NCBI RefSeq assembly: GCF_964340395.1
Contig: NC_135558.1
Location: 5,071,501-5,135,500 of the forward strand
Length of the DNA: 64,000 nt
Reading direction: 5' to 3'
From: Glandiceps talaboti
Lineage: Eukaryota; Hemichordata; Enteropneusta; Spengelidae
Each line of letters starts with the position of its first letter. Position 1 is the first letter of the stretch. The notes under the pieces are model-generated. The model was not told the origin of the DNA and searched no databases. It was given only the letters and a program-made list of their open reading frames with translations. Positions 25,265-38,782 of this stretch are shown one piece after another. Both the position numbers and the translations under genes were made by a program.

Positions 25265-26130
25265 TTAGTATGCACCCCAGACATAAGGAACGTTACCCTT
25301 CGTTTTCCAACAATACAAGTTATATGGTTTATTAAGTAGTTTGGCCACTGGCCTTAGGTACAAATGTATAAAGATACAGCAAATGGACACTAGGGGAGTT
25401 ACAGAAAATAAATAAATAAAGAATATAATCAAGACAACATAACAAAACAAATCAATGTGGTAGTAATAACTGTGTCTAACATGGTATATCATTCATTGTC
25501 GCCTCGGATTTTGAATGTTGAGTGTAAAAAAACGTGCAATATTTCTCAAAGGCTGAATATTGGTGGTTTCATAAGCCTTGTAAACTTATCAAAGTGTGGC
25601 TGGTTACGGTAATACAATGGAACGACTTTTTGTCTAATGTCTGAATAATGTGGGCAATATAGCAAAAAGTGAAATTCATCTTCAACTGATGTTTACAGTT
25701 ATTGCAAAATCTTCTCTCTCTTGTGTGTTTACATTCAATCTGCAAGTTATTTGCTGAGAGACGGAATCTGCAGAGAACATTACGATAAACAATACAAGTT
25801 ATCAAAATTACGAACTGTTCATTTGAACCACTATTGAAGTGCATTTTGAAATACTAGCACGTGTTACATTTAGAAATTAAACAAAATTTACAGTAAAATA
25901 AATAAATACAAGAATTTGCAAGAGGGTTATCAAAATATGTATGATTAGATAGCGCAGCCCACGAATAAATAAAAGTAACCCGTGGTGTTAACCTGGCAGT
26001 GACGACATTGACAGATGAGATTATTGGTCCAAGGATTTATCCATGATGACCATTAAGTAGTTTTGTAATGGTGAGAATGTGTGTACTCTCTCAAGTAACC
26101 CATCATCATCGCCAAAGAGGATAAGAGTGT
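25265..26130 (-). mobile_element. Decayed minus-strand LINE relic, same family as 10.5 kb copy
   Basis: On the minus strand a CNNC-K motif (around 25713-25725) is followed, after a frameshift, by VEDEFHFLLYCPHYSDIR, the Cys-His C-terminal motif of LINE ORF2, and then QPHFDKFTRL. Downstream the 3' UTR carries AAGGCCAGTGGCC and an AATAAA (complement around 25327-25333). Upstream, around 26100-26125, a frame reading LILFGDDDGLLERV resembles the RT catalytic box (normally .FADD) with Gly for Ala. It lies too close to the C-terminus for an intact ORF2, so an internal deletion is inferred. Multiple frameshifts make it a dead copy. Confidence 0.65.
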
Positions 26131-28629
26131 TACACAATGAGCATACTTATTACTTGTTGTAAATAGCCTGATTGTAGGTTATGTATACATGAAAAACGCA
26201 CTGATAAAGTGTACGTTCAAGAGGTTCAATACACTATACACGATGCGATAATATGTTGCACACATCTGAATAATAATCCTTCACTAATAGTCGCATTGTG
26301 AAGATATGTGATATTGGTGTTCAAAAGTCCAGATAAAACTGTCAGTTTTTAGGAGATAATGACAAGTGCGTGCAGAAGGCTATTAATACAGTTTAAGAAG
26401 AAGCGCCGTATGTTCAGTAAATACTACAGTACTATGAATAAGCTGCTATAACTGTGAACTTAAATTTAGTTTTACTTTGTTGTATTGTGATGTACTGTAA
26501 ATCGTCAATGACCCACATTTTAACCTTACTTTTTGATTGCTACCTATCTATATAACATTAATAAACCAACTTTTTACTATTTTATAACGATCTATCAGTT
26601 TTCGGGATGTTTGTCATGAACTTGTTTTCATTCCAACGTTAAATTTGACACACACGAATGCACCTACACGTACACGCACACTTTTGCGTATACAGGTGCA
26701 TGTTATGTGAATGTGACTGTTATTGACTGCAAACTGCTAAATGTGAAATAGATGAAATTTTACAAGCAATCGCAATAGTCATATTCTAGCATTTTTGAAA
26801 ACAAGTAATTATAACGATATGACACGTGTCTACTCCCGAGAGAGTCTTTAGATAGTTTCTTACTTCCATACCATCCCCAACAGGCGATTCCTTAATTTAA
26901 ATACTATTAAAGTGTCAAAGTATACATTTCCAATTGGTGCTATGTTATAATTTTTATAGTGTCACATTATTTGACATGTCTATGAATATAATATCACATA
27001 TATTTAGGTATACATATACTTAATCATAATAATGAGTTTGAAGATCTTTACTTTAACGTACAACCAAGATCGTGGCCGATCCAGATGATTGGATTGAACG
27101 TACACTTATGCATTAACGTTTATTCATTAATATAATAAGACCATTATATGGATACTTTACTTCCACTGCCAAATTACATTTATGATTTATGTAATCCACT
27201 ATTGGGTCATATTCCTTACTTAACCTGGTATGTAGCCTATACTTTAAAAACAATTATCTGTCACATAGTAAGATTCAGATGTATTGAGATCTGAGACAAC
27301 AAACCAATCTAGGTTCCCTGTCAATTATGAGAAGGGAATCCAATGTGATCGTAAAGAGATGGACAAAGTTACCTCATTAGATACATGGGTATAGAAACAA
27401 AACAAAAACCTTCTACCGAAACAAATTCGTAGTTAAGAATATTCAATATCTCGGAGTTTTTTAATCCTTAAAAACCGACAACTGTAGAGTCGTACTGCCA
27501 GGGGATAAATCTCTCTAATGGTTCTGTTGTCTGTGACACGCATTTCCTAATCTTCTTGTTTAAAATATGCTCCCGCTTACTGGCGCCAACCTAAACTGCT
27601 GTGATTCACGTCCGAACAAAACAGAGTCTGTAAGTCTCCTGAGTCAACTTATTCTTTCACAAATGTAATATTATTGTATTAGTCTATGCAAATGGAGAGG
27701 TCACCCTGACAATATATTATGGTGAAAATTAAAAGTATAAACGTATCACGATGTTGAACAGCGAAGGGATTTCCTTGCTGTATACAAGTATACAAGTATA
27801 CAAGTAAGTTCAGATGGAATTGAGCATCATGACTGTTAGCTGTGTTCAGTCAAATCTAAAACCTCAGATGTTGTTACTACTGAAATGTCAGATAAGGGTT
27901 TACAAGTTTACTCAATATCGTACCTCACAGTTCAAAATGTACTGATTCAACGTAAAAGGACTCATATTTCTGTTATCAATAGGGAACTTGCAATCCCTAC
28001 TGAGCATGCTCAGACGCAAAGGACTATGGGATTATCTGTGGTTATCGTATTACCTAATCTGGAGTTACTGATAAAATAAACCTCTCACAATGGCCAGGTT
28101 AACTATGAATTGATTATTTGTGGTTACAAACAATGTAACAGTATTGTTTACAATACCAAATCATCAGCATTTATTATCACATTTCCCATGATGCAACATT
28201 CAACATGGCAAGTTTGCAAGTTCCCTATTGCTATTGGATTCTAATACAACATTAGAATATTGTAGATCTGTACGAATTACTAAAATGCTGGATACACGTA
28301 TCAAAGGGTCATTAAAAAGTTACATGCGATTACCAAGCACCTATAGACATTGTTAACTTTTTAAGAACATCTGGATGGCTATGAGCAACACACATTGCTC
28401 GATATGTAACAGATATGTGATAATTTGCAGTATGTCATGTATGGTATAATTCATACCTATAAGCGATGATTTTCAGTGTTCTGATTGTCAATTAAAATTA
28501 AAGTTGGCTTATGCAACCGGACACAGCTAATGAAGGCATTAACTCAAAACGTCGGTGCTGTTACTACTTTTTAGGAACTGTATTATCTACAACTTTAGTA
28601 CCTTACTAATGAAAACCAATTACAGAGAA
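26131..28629. other. No gene seen
   Basis: AT-rich sequence. A minor tandem of TATACAAG (three units) lies at about 27780-27805. No exon-like block. Confidence 0.5.
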
Positions 28630-28690
28630 AGAGACAGAAAGACAGGCAGACAGGCAGACAGACAGACAGACAGCAGACAGACAGAGACAC
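28630..28690. repeat. (GACA)n microsatellite
   Basis: GACA/GGCA units with one CAG insertion. The frames across it on both strands are artefacts. Confidence 0.9.
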
Positions 28691-31600
28691 AGAGCATCGC
28701 ACCGTACAATATTTTACCCACAATTCCCTCCATTTGTACATGCAATGTGAACAAATAAAAATGTGTAAATGACTTCATCTCTGAAAAAAAGTATACAATT
28801 GACAAGAATGCACCTAGTAACCTAGTCTAGTTCCTGACGGACCGTATTCCGATTTTACACTAGTGTTAGCTTCAAACTTCACCGATAGTAAAAGGTACTC
28901 TTACAGATAACATGGACAATGGTAGTGTCAAACTACATGAGTCCGCATTGACGCCCTTAATATTGGAAAAGTCCAAGAACAGTCTACACTCTGGGTGTTT
29001 ATTTTAGAACATGACAGACACAAACAAGCGTCCCGTCAACCGACAACCTACATCAGAGGCACCCGCTTTTGTTTTGTGTCTTAACCTAAATTGTCTCTGT
29101 TTGAAGCTCATTTCATGCAAGCAAACGCACTGCTCTGTATTCGCCAGTTGTAGCATTATTTTCCCTGGACAAGTTTTATTAAAGACATTTTTATTAATGA
29201 CATTGCGGAAATGTGAATGGCAACAAAGATATAGACATTTGTGTATAAAGCTTGAAGTAGAAGACTTCTGATGTCATGGTCAGCATCAACTTTGGTGGTC
29301 ATATATCTCCCTTCAATGGAAGTTGACCATATGTCATATCTTTAGACACTTGGCAACACAAACTATCTATGCAATACACATTGACTTTTTATACTGGAAA
29401 CGGGGTTGATGTGGCGTCTGACTTATTTGACATTGTGATTTTTACATGATGAATATATACATTACTTAACTCCGGAATGACGATAAGACCCCATGATGGT
29501 ATTTCTAACTGTTTACAGTGCAGTAGAAACAGGGTTCTGCTAAAGTAATTGCACAAATGGAGTCGGTGGTTTCAATTGCTTCAATCCTTATTTTCTTACT
29601 GATGAGCAAAATAATAATGACTTGTGTTCTCTTACAAAAGTTACATCCTAAGTGTGCGTGGCAGCTTCTACACACGTTCCTTTTGCGTAAGTTGTCCATG
29701 TTTGGATATAAAATGTGAACATCAGTATAAATGCCAAACCAATCCCGTTTCCAGTGCCGTCCTTACGGTGTTATTGACTAAACATGTAATGCTGTTTTCG
29801 TATGGTACTATTAAGGGCTCTATCTCAGCTGCTCATTACGCCAGCTTATAACTACTCCTTATTTAGATTATTAAGTCGACAGAAAGGGTGCATGTCAAGA
29901 AGACATCCTTAGTCATTCCAGTTTCAAATGTACATCTAGGAATTAGTTGTTACGCCTTTATACATGATCACGCACATACTGACAGCCCTTACAAGGTGCG
30001 TCATAACGTAAGCTATAATGGGCCACATGCTATCTCAGTTACAGGTTAAATTCAGTTATTACGTTGTTTAGGATTATTGGTAAGCTAAAGAGAGCATTTT
30101 ACACCATTTGTTAAATGCTAAATCACGTGCACAACAATAGTATTCAATAGTATTCAAATATGTATTATCGGGCAGTATTCACCTTGAATTATTCAAACCA
30201 GATAAGTATTTATGTGACTACTATATAATTGAGTCAGTAACACCGTAGAAAACCGAGTCACATATCCTTGAAATGCATATAATGTTAAAACAAATTTAAA
30301 AAAAACAGCAAATATACCAAAGGATTGCTTGAGTTTAACTTTCATTGAGTACTTATCACCACTTGAACATGAAACGTGTTGTTACATGATCAATCTTAAT
30401 AACGTATTAATTCTTATTTAGCGTCAATTACTTGCTTGGTGTGCGGTACTAAAATCCATTAATATACAGTTGTACCATTGTCATAGCTAATGATTCAACA
30501 CCTATTAGAGGGAGGAAGTCAATTATCTGTCGTAGTGTCATTTACTTTGTGTGCGGTCAGGCAATTCCATTTATAGAGCTGTACCTTTGCCATAGATATT
30601 ATATTTACAGCAACGATTCCATACCATGAGGAAGAGGAAATCAACTGTCTATTTGGGGAAAATTGATTTCCATTATGTTTGTTTCATAGGATGCGTATAT
30701 TTTCAGATGTAAATAAAAACCACGTTGTTTTATATGCTGGTTATGATTGACCACAATCTATTCATTAAATCACATTTAATCTTATTATTAGGTAACGATA
30801 TAAATAAAAAAGACACATTCCCTTTTTACTCCATTTCCGTGACTTCCTAATTAACAAGCATGAATCAATACTTTTCATGTGCCTTTTGAAGGTACACAAT
30901 TTACAGATCATACAGTGTGATAACAAGCTTAACTTGCCTACATAGGAACAGTGTTCTCGTTATATTTCAATCTATCAATGAAGAAAAAACATGTAAGATT
31001 AATACTATTTCTTCCCATTATGGGGATTATTTTATCAAAAGAAAAGACAACCCAAGGCCCAATCTTGCTTTACTGCTCTCCGTTTTGCAATTGCATTAAA
31101 GACAACTAATTTTCCGGAGTGCGTGGTAATCCGAATTACAACCTAATCTGCCACTGTTTTTGAAAATAGTTGTTTTCCGTCTACCCTAGATTCCACTAAC
31201 ACAACTTTGATACTGTTAAAATGCACTAGGTATACATGTTTTACGTCAGACTGTAAGAGGGTTTGCAATTTCAGACGAGGAAACTCAATGGTGTAATTTT
31301 TCTTAGTTTACTCAAGGATGTGTTACACACACAATTGATACATGTGTGCCATATGCACTTTAAGTGTCGCTTCCAAATACATTGTCCTGAGATAAAAGTA
31401 AAAGCAGAATTGCACTTGCACAAATATATATTAGAATGTTTTAAATGTACTGCCGAATGCACATAAAAAGCAGGGATGCAACACAAATGTTTAACGTAAA
31501 GATATAAAAACAAAATTTTGGGACCTTTGATGATGCTTATTTAACACAACATAATGTATGCATGGAACATTTCCAACTAGGGATTATACTGACCATTTCA

Positions 31601-31747
31601 TCATGAGCACGTCACGTAGCCGTGTGTCAAGTAATTGAGTACAGTCCAGCGATGTTTGATCTAGAATATGAGAATATGAAATATTGATACGTTTCAATTG
31701 TTTACTTCTAGAAGGTATGCACATACATGTCGGGAGTAAATATATGT
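28691..31747. other. No gene seen
   Basis: Several frames of 60-86 aa occur (for example 29011-29271) but none has a recognisable domain or convincing coding character. Confidence 0.5.
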
Positions 31748-31845
31748 ACGTATACAAGACAATGTAGTAGGTACAGAGCAGCGTAGCATATACAGGGTAA
31801 TGTAGCATGTACAAGACAATGTAGCATGTATGTGACAATACAATT
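31748..31845. repeat. ~20-bp degenerate minisatellite
   Basis: Four to five diverged units of the form GTACAAGACAATGTAGCAT with period 19-21. They produce three overlapping minus-strand frames rich in LYMLHC-like repeats, which are artefacts. Confidence 0.75.
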
Positions 31846-34800
31846 TATGTTTTGGGTAATTTGATACGATGGTTGGTATAGAGATGAAATATACGACCAA
31901 TTGACCGGTTGTAATCTAGAAATGTTCATCAGTGGCTGTCATTTAGTAATAGGCTCATAAATATGGTGGAATGTAGCAGGCGCCATAAATCTACTGACAG
32001 TACAGAAAAGAGTTCATTTCACATTCACATTCCTTCAATACCAAGTGCGATTTTACAAATCGTTCTGAGAGGATCTGTGCACCTGTTTCTACACTGTCAT
32101 TCTGTGTGAAGACACAAAGCGGCTGTTTGCGAGTTGCCTTATTCGACAGGTTATTATGTGGGTTATTTATCTCATCTGAATGAATGAATGAATGAATGAA
32201 TGAATGAATGAATGAATGAATGAATGAATGAATGAATGAATGAATGAATGAAGAGACGTTTACATTCAGTTTAAACTACTAGTAGTAGAACTATCTAGTA
32301 TAAATAGATACTGCATGTACTGTTTGACGGTTTTCAGTATTACTGCAATTTCAAAGTACAGAATTTCAAGGTAACATAACCTCTAGAACCTCTAGATACG
32401 TTTGGTAGCGATGATATTTTTACATTAATCACACAGTCTCCAGTTTTATAACTTTTTTACATGTCTCTTGTATGGAGTATGAACATTTATATTGGTTACA
32501 ATCAGTAGAGTTTTTGAACAATGTAGAACAGTTTGTTTTTCATTTTAATACTCCATACAGTGTGTATGTTATAGTAGAATTAGTCATTTCAGGTTGTATT
32601 TTTAAAAACGATTTTTTTTAATTCCGCGTTTTGAAGCGTCTCTGAACGATAGCTTTTTTGTATTTTGAGGCAATACAAATTCTTTCTTTGTGTATACCGC
32701 ACCTTTTCTTCTTTAATCCTCACTTGTCTTATTTTCAAGTAAGGCATGCACAAAACAAGACCGACTTTAACATTTCAGAAGACTCATGTATGCGCAGTTG
32801 GCCGTTATGATGTATTTGTCAAATACCGTAAAATATTTACAATGTAACAGGATCCCATATCGGCAAATGTCGACTCAGATCTGATCAATATAATCTTACG
32901 ATATTTGACATATAGATATGTCTATAAGTCACTTGTGACGTGAACGTCAGCTTCGTAAACTAACAGAGAGAGTTGCTATCAAACTACATTTTATGATAAA
33001 GCACATAGCGCGCAAAGTCATCTTTAATTCATGATACCTAGGTGTATGTTGCTGTGTAAAGGTCAAAAAAGAATGCCCTACAGTTTAGTATCGTATGAGC
33101 TTCACTTTTGTAGCAGCCATAAACTCAATTTTAATTTATTGCGTGAAGTGTGTTATCACAGTCACTAAGACAAAGTTTAACTTATTTCGTACCATTCCAG
33201 TCTTTACTTGAAAATCTCAAACTATATACGGCCTGAAATGTATTTTAATTACTTGCACAAGAGTTGTGACAAGTTTCCTGGAGTACTATTGATCGCATAT
33301 ACAATTTATATACGAAAGAAACATATCGTATGGTTATATATGTTGATCTTTCTTGACCAATCAAAATGTAAGAGTAATGATAATTCCGCATGGTAACATG
33401 TTATTTTTCCGTACTGCTCATATGCCTTGTACCACATTACAACGCTTTTAGATACACCAGGCTATAAATTGGGAACCAGCTGTTATTCTTCTATTGTGTA
33501 TATACAAAATACTATGTCCACTATTTCATTAAGATATACAATTTGATCTAGCTGTACTAAATACTTGCCAATGTACATTAACTTCCTTTCACTCTATCAC
33601 ACAGGACATTTTTTACATGGAAACAGTTAATTCTACAATCCAAAGTGAATAAGAAGATTTAGATTGTATGTATGTATGTATGTATGTATGTGTGTATGTA
33701 TGTATTACATATCATAAGGGAAAGTCACAACACTGTTCCATGTAACCCAGAAGATTTAAATTCACTTGTGCTTTTAGGCTTCTGTTACGTTACACATTAT
33801 ATTATCGGGTAAAGGATTAGTGCCTTTGGGATGGGGTCACTACTGGTTTACATACATAAGATATATATACAAGCAAAATGCTCTAAATAATCCCGGTAGT
33901 AGTTGCCACTGATACTTCAGCATTGATATTATATATATTATCTTCATTAATTTACCAAGAATGGAAAAAATTGTATAAATCAGTCATTATTTGAAGTTGT
34001 CATCATAATTACTAAGCTCTTAAGGATGTAGTTATATACACGTTTTCCTTTGGTGCTAACTTGACACAAGGTGGGCTTATAAGGTCTTTAACTAAGGTGA
34101 AGCGACTTACGTAAAACTTCGATTATCTCATTCTGGTATCATTTCAATGTGTCGATTCAAGCTTTTTAAAGCATTAAAGAATCACCTGGTTTTGTTAGCA
34201 CAGTTGATGCCATGATAGGGATTACCCTGATCTTTAAGTGTATGTATGCTAAACTGAGCGTGTCATTGAATGGTATAACACTGCTTTTATTACCAGTTAT
34301 AAATTCTGCCCATATACATCAGTGATATGTACCTTTTAACAGACAGCAAACCTTAAGCACCCACAGTCTGGTAAATTTAGCTTATGCTCTTAAAAGTATA
34401 TCTATGGACTGTATTATTATTTTAAAAAGACAGTCTTTAGTTTAGCAGTCATGTCGCCATAGGTATGTAAAGACTAACGTTGACCACATTCAGTTATTCA
34501 ATGAAGACAGCAATGAGAGGAAGCGTTATGAAGTGACATTGTCAAGAACAGAGAGCCATCACTGTTCAGCACATACGAGTCACGTGAGAAAAGCAAACAT
34601 AATACCTGAGGGTCCTGATCCGCAAATCGACATCAGTGGTTGGTCCGGTTGCTGTAAGGTCATTAAGGTTGTTTTGCAGTAGCTTACCTACATAGGCTTT
34701 GTAACAGTGCCGTCATCACTGTTCGTGTAATTCAATAATCTTCAGAACCACGACTACACTATATGTATTCCTCTCTAGGTGTACTGTAGAGGTAAGAATA

Positions 34801-35361
34801 TGTATTTTCAAATTATTGTATACTGCACAGTGAAGGTCTAGAGCTTACAACTTTGAGTTCTAAATATAAAATACTGACAAATGTAAGGTCTGTTTTTAAC
34901 CCTTCAAATATTTATTATCACAGACAGACATTTTTCATTGTCCTTTCTCTTGCAATGGCAAATGAGAAGACGGAGTTTAGGCACCTCTGCTTAATCATTT
35001 CACGCAAAATAATAACCAATTCATAATGTGCACCAAAATACCATCACATTGTTGTAATATTTAATTTACATACAATACGTCTATATTAGCTGGTTATATA
35101 CAAATTAATCCGTCGGGAATCACAAATAGTCTCACATATATGATATTAGGCCCTCATATGCTTATATATTTGGATTTCTCATGTTGAAATGTGTCCTAAA
35201 TCCAGACTGGAGTCTAAGTGACTGATGCATGCTCTTAAAAACAATTAATAACGTGACCACGTGTTGGCATATTTTAATGTTCATCTATTCACACCTGGTA
35301 TTTTAAGTGATTGATTTGATCTATCATCGTAATTTTAAAGGGAAGTATTTTTAACATGGTC
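31846..35361. other. No gene; (GAAT)n and (TGTA)n microsatellites
   Basis: A (GAAT)n array of about 18 units spans 32176-32252, and a (TGTA)n array spans 33665-33704. The remainder is AT-rich with no recognised gene. Confidence 0.55.
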
Positions 35362-35367
35362 CTTCCC

Positions 35368-35407
<40 letters not shown>

Positions 35408-35800
35408 TCTTTTTAAACCAGATTTAAACTGAATGCCTCCAGTAAGGGAATCACTAATTATGCAAATTACTCATTACAGGTAAAGGTTGTATCAACAAAG
35501 TTCATAGGATAGGTGCGTATTATTATGGTTGATATATGTACCATGTTATAATATTATATGAAATTTGAAGCTTGAACTTGATATGCAAATTTCTCTAATT
35601 AACATGAACAGATCTCACTCAAAAACTAATCAGGTTTAGCCATAACCCCAAACATTGTGTGTACCAAATTCAGTATAATTGAGCCAGCCGTTGTTGATGA
35701 CACAGACACAGACACTCACACACAGACACATGGACATGACAGACGCACAGACAGACACTCCCCTTTTAATACCTCCCGTACCCTTACGGGAGGTAAAAAT
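35362..35800 (-). repeat. Dispersed repeat R1, copy b
   Basis: On the minus strand it starts with a palindromic ACCTCCCGTA/TACGGGAGGT box (about 35776-35799). A TGTC/TGTG-rich tract and the GTTATGGCT and TTTGCATAATTA blocks follow, and it ends with GGAGGCATTCAGTTTAAATC (complement at about 35418-35438) beside a pure (GTCT)n run (35368-35406). The overlapping 140-aa minus-strand frame 35636-36058 and the 106-aa plus frame are products of this repeat. Octamers ATGCAAAT lie at 35460-35467 and 35583-35590. Confidence 0.6.
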
Positions 35801-36179
35801 CCATATCAAGAACAAAAACACAGCACAAAAGGCTACACACCAGACAAAAAAACATAACAAACACATTAACAGACCGAAAAGAATAAAAGATTTACAGAAA
35901 CGGCGACAAACAAAACGTACGAGTTCCAAAGGTAATTTAAATTTACAAAACAATGGAGATAAAGAACCCCATTTTACATTGGATACAATATCGTTATAAA
36001 TTGTCCTCTCTGTTAACATCACCTGCTTGATTTTCTGTAGAAAATACTTTATCGTCAACTTTGCATTAGTGTAGCGAATTGCATAAAGTTGATACTACCT
36101 AATTATAATTAAATGTGTCAGCATAGCAGATTGTGTTCCGGACCCAAAAATCACTGAAGCACAAGATAAATTTATCTCT

Positions 36180-36186
36180 CTATTGC

Positions 36187-36279
<93 letters not shown>

Positions 36280-36348
36280 ATATCTATCTATCTATCTATC
36301 TATCTATATATCTATCTATCTATCTATCTAGCTCGCTAGCTATCTATC

Positions 36349-36392
<44 letters not shown>

Positions 36393-36397
36393 GCCTG
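36180..36397. repeat. (TCTA)n then (TCTG)n compound array
   Basis: About 38 TCTA units with ATAT interruptions followed by about 12 TCTG units. The LSIYLSIY frames across it are artefacts. Confidence 0.97.
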
Positions 36398-37930
36398 TTT
36401 TTCTATTTAACTTCCTAACCAACCATAAGTATATCTATTCATCCTTTAAACATAATTGTCTTTGTAAGTCATATGTATATAAAACACATAATGTATTATA
36501 AGGACATACAACTCAAATCTCTCGTCGGGTTGTACTATCGATATGTATCTAAACTACAATGGAGGGACGCGAGCATTCTTGAGATAATAAATCGTACAGG
36601 AGTATTCCGGAGAGATTAGTCGTAACTAGATTCGGAATAATCCGGTATTGTGAAGGCTACCAATAGTCGTTAACATGATCAAACTGGACCCATATACACT
36701 TCTTGCAATTTTTCTGTCCACCTGGTGGAGTTGAAAGAATAGTTGGATATCCTGACGAAAATGTTTCTTATAAAGAGGCATCGGTTTAGACAGACAGGTT
36801 TCTCGGCAAAAGTGGAATAATTGTGTTCACGTAGTTGAGTATTGTAAATCTATCAAAGGGTAAATGGATATGGTGACATCTGGCAAGAAGAACTGATATA
36901 GGATACCCATATGACGACAACTTTGACATAGTGATTGATTGTATGTATATCATGAGCTGAGTAAATTTGTCAGCAACACATATCTATAAATCTCATTCTT
37001 GATGCATGTACATGTGTAAATCACTCTCAGGGAATGATTGCGATGAATTTCCTGTAGTACTTGGAAAAGGATAGATATTGAAGATTACAAAGGTAATAAT
37101 GAGAAGATTACTTAGACAAGAATTTGGAAACATGAGAAATAACATGAAAGTACCCCTCCCGGAAGTAAATATGCTCTCTCTAGCTTATTTTCCTATGCCT
37201 CTTCTATACGAGTTATCCAATAATTACTAGCATATTATGTATTTTCTGTGTCAACAATGCCAATATCTACAATGGGGAATAGTATTATTAGTCTTGTATA
37301 CAATTTGAAATGTTGCAATGGAAAGCTGACAAATTCAAATACTGTCTTGTTGTGATGTGCATTTACAGCACATTTTAGAGTTCATTTTTACACCATATAT
37401 AGCAGTAAGTGTTCACGTCATTTGGAAGACGATATTGAATATGCAAAAGGTTATGTGAAAAGTCCTCGGAGAGGTTTGATGTCTTGTCGTCAGGGAATAT
37501 TCAACCTCCGTTGACGATGATACACTATATTCAGCATGACATATCACAGCATAAATATTTCTGAAAATATAATATCGTCATTTACATTCTGATTTCACCG
37601 GCTGCAAAGTGTATTGCTTTTTAGATTTAATGTAATGTCTTTGACGATGATAAATGTTTAATAGTATACTGCGCTGGGTGTTCACTGCAAGTGTCTGTCT
37701 TTTACCGCGAGTCAATCTCCCTTTTAGACAACCATTCGTATGCGACTACTACTGCTTGCAGTAAAATAGTTAATTTAGATGTTTCCTGTTGTTCTCACTT
37801 AATACTATGTTTCAAAACCGATCTGAAAATTACTGTCTTACAAATGGACATGTTGTCGGTTCTGTTGTTAGCATGGTTTCCACGTCTAATAAAAAAAAAT
37901 AACATCATAAGCACGGAATTGAAAAGAAAC
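36398..37930. other. No gene seen
   Basis: AT-rich. The 81-aa frame 37691-37936 has no recognisable domain. Confidence 0.5.
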
Positions 37931-37934
37931 GACT

Positions 37935-38165
37935 GAACTGAACTGAAATTTTTAATTTGCATAATTAATGATTTTTTTTAATAATTAGGCAATATGCTAA
38001 CTATGCAGGCTTCAGATTTCATTGTTTCATATCATAAATTTTCGAATAAAGGGGTACATCATGTATAATAGCTATAGCTCAGAATTTTGCATTCCAATAA
38101 TAGTGTAGGCCCAAAAATCTATGGTTTTGTCCTTACAGGAGGCATTCAGTTTAAATCTGGTTATA
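37935..38165 (+). repeat. Dispersed repeat R1, copy c (3' part)
   Basis: Starts with AATTTGCATAATTAATGATT and AATTAGGCAATAT and ends with TCCTTACAGGAGGCATTCAG and TTTAAATCTGGTT, the terminal block shared with the copies at 35.4, 42.9 and 62.4 kb. Octamer ATTTGCAT lies at 37955-37962. Confidence 0.6.
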
Positions 38166-38402
38166 AATACCCCTTTAGCATAAACTTAGGTATTTCACAT
38201 ACGTTTGAATTATGATGATGCCATGACACCCTGTGTTGGTTCCCATAATAACTACATTTTATAACTAAATTCTGTCAGTTCCAAATTTCCACAATTTGAA
38301 CAATCATAGCTGAAACGCAAAACCTCTTTCACTAAAACTTTGCCAATTTTGATATGCACTTTCAGGACAAGTCAAGTTTGACTATGAGAGCTGTTTAATT
38401 TA

Positions 38403-38652
38403 GGCCTAAAATAATTGTTTGGTTCCGGTTACCTGACCCCACCTAGCTTTTCACTGCCGACCCTCAACTGTTTTTACGTATTCGATAAAAAAATATTAAA
38501 ATTGCAAAAATTGTGAAGTCTCACGAGAAATAGTGGATGCGGAGACTGACATCAAATAAGAAGGACAATATAAAACTGTTCTTCCAATCTGTAAATTAAT
38601 ATTAATAATTCCAAAATTGAGTGTAATCAGAACCACACAGTTTGTTTAGGCC
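38403..38652 (+). mobile_element. MITE family M1, copy A (250 bp)
   Basis: The ends form imperfect terminal inverted repeats. The left end reads GGCCTAAAATAATTGTTTGG; the right end reads, in complement, GGCCTAAACAAACTGTGTGG. Flanking TTA (38400-38402) and TTA (38653-38655) form a 3-bp target-site duplication. The interior shares GGTTCCGGTTAC, GACCCCACC, ACTGCCGACCCT and GTGAAGTCTCACGAGAAA with copies B (44.6 kb) and C (58.4 kb, reverse). No coding capacity. TIR starting GG plus a 3-bp TWA-type duplication suggests a PIF/Harbinger-mobilised MITE (inference). Confidence 0.8.
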
Positions 38653-38729
38653 TTAGAATCTTTTGCATTATTTGCTTGTCTTTATAGGGTGTTGTAAAAA
38701 TGTTATATATGTTACTTTTACTAAGAGGC

Positions 38730-38782
38730 ACAGGCAGACAGACAGGCAGACAGACAGGCAGGCAGGCAGGCAGGCAGGCAGG
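38730..38782. repeat. (CAGA)n(CAGG)n microsatellite
   Basis: CAGG/CAGA mixed units then a pure GGCA run. No gene. Confidence 0.9.

Noticed and set aside
35636-36058. 140-aa minus-strand frame
   Set aside because: Runs through an R1 repeat and its simple-sequence tract. The cysteine- and valine-rich part reflects TGTG/TGTC repeats.
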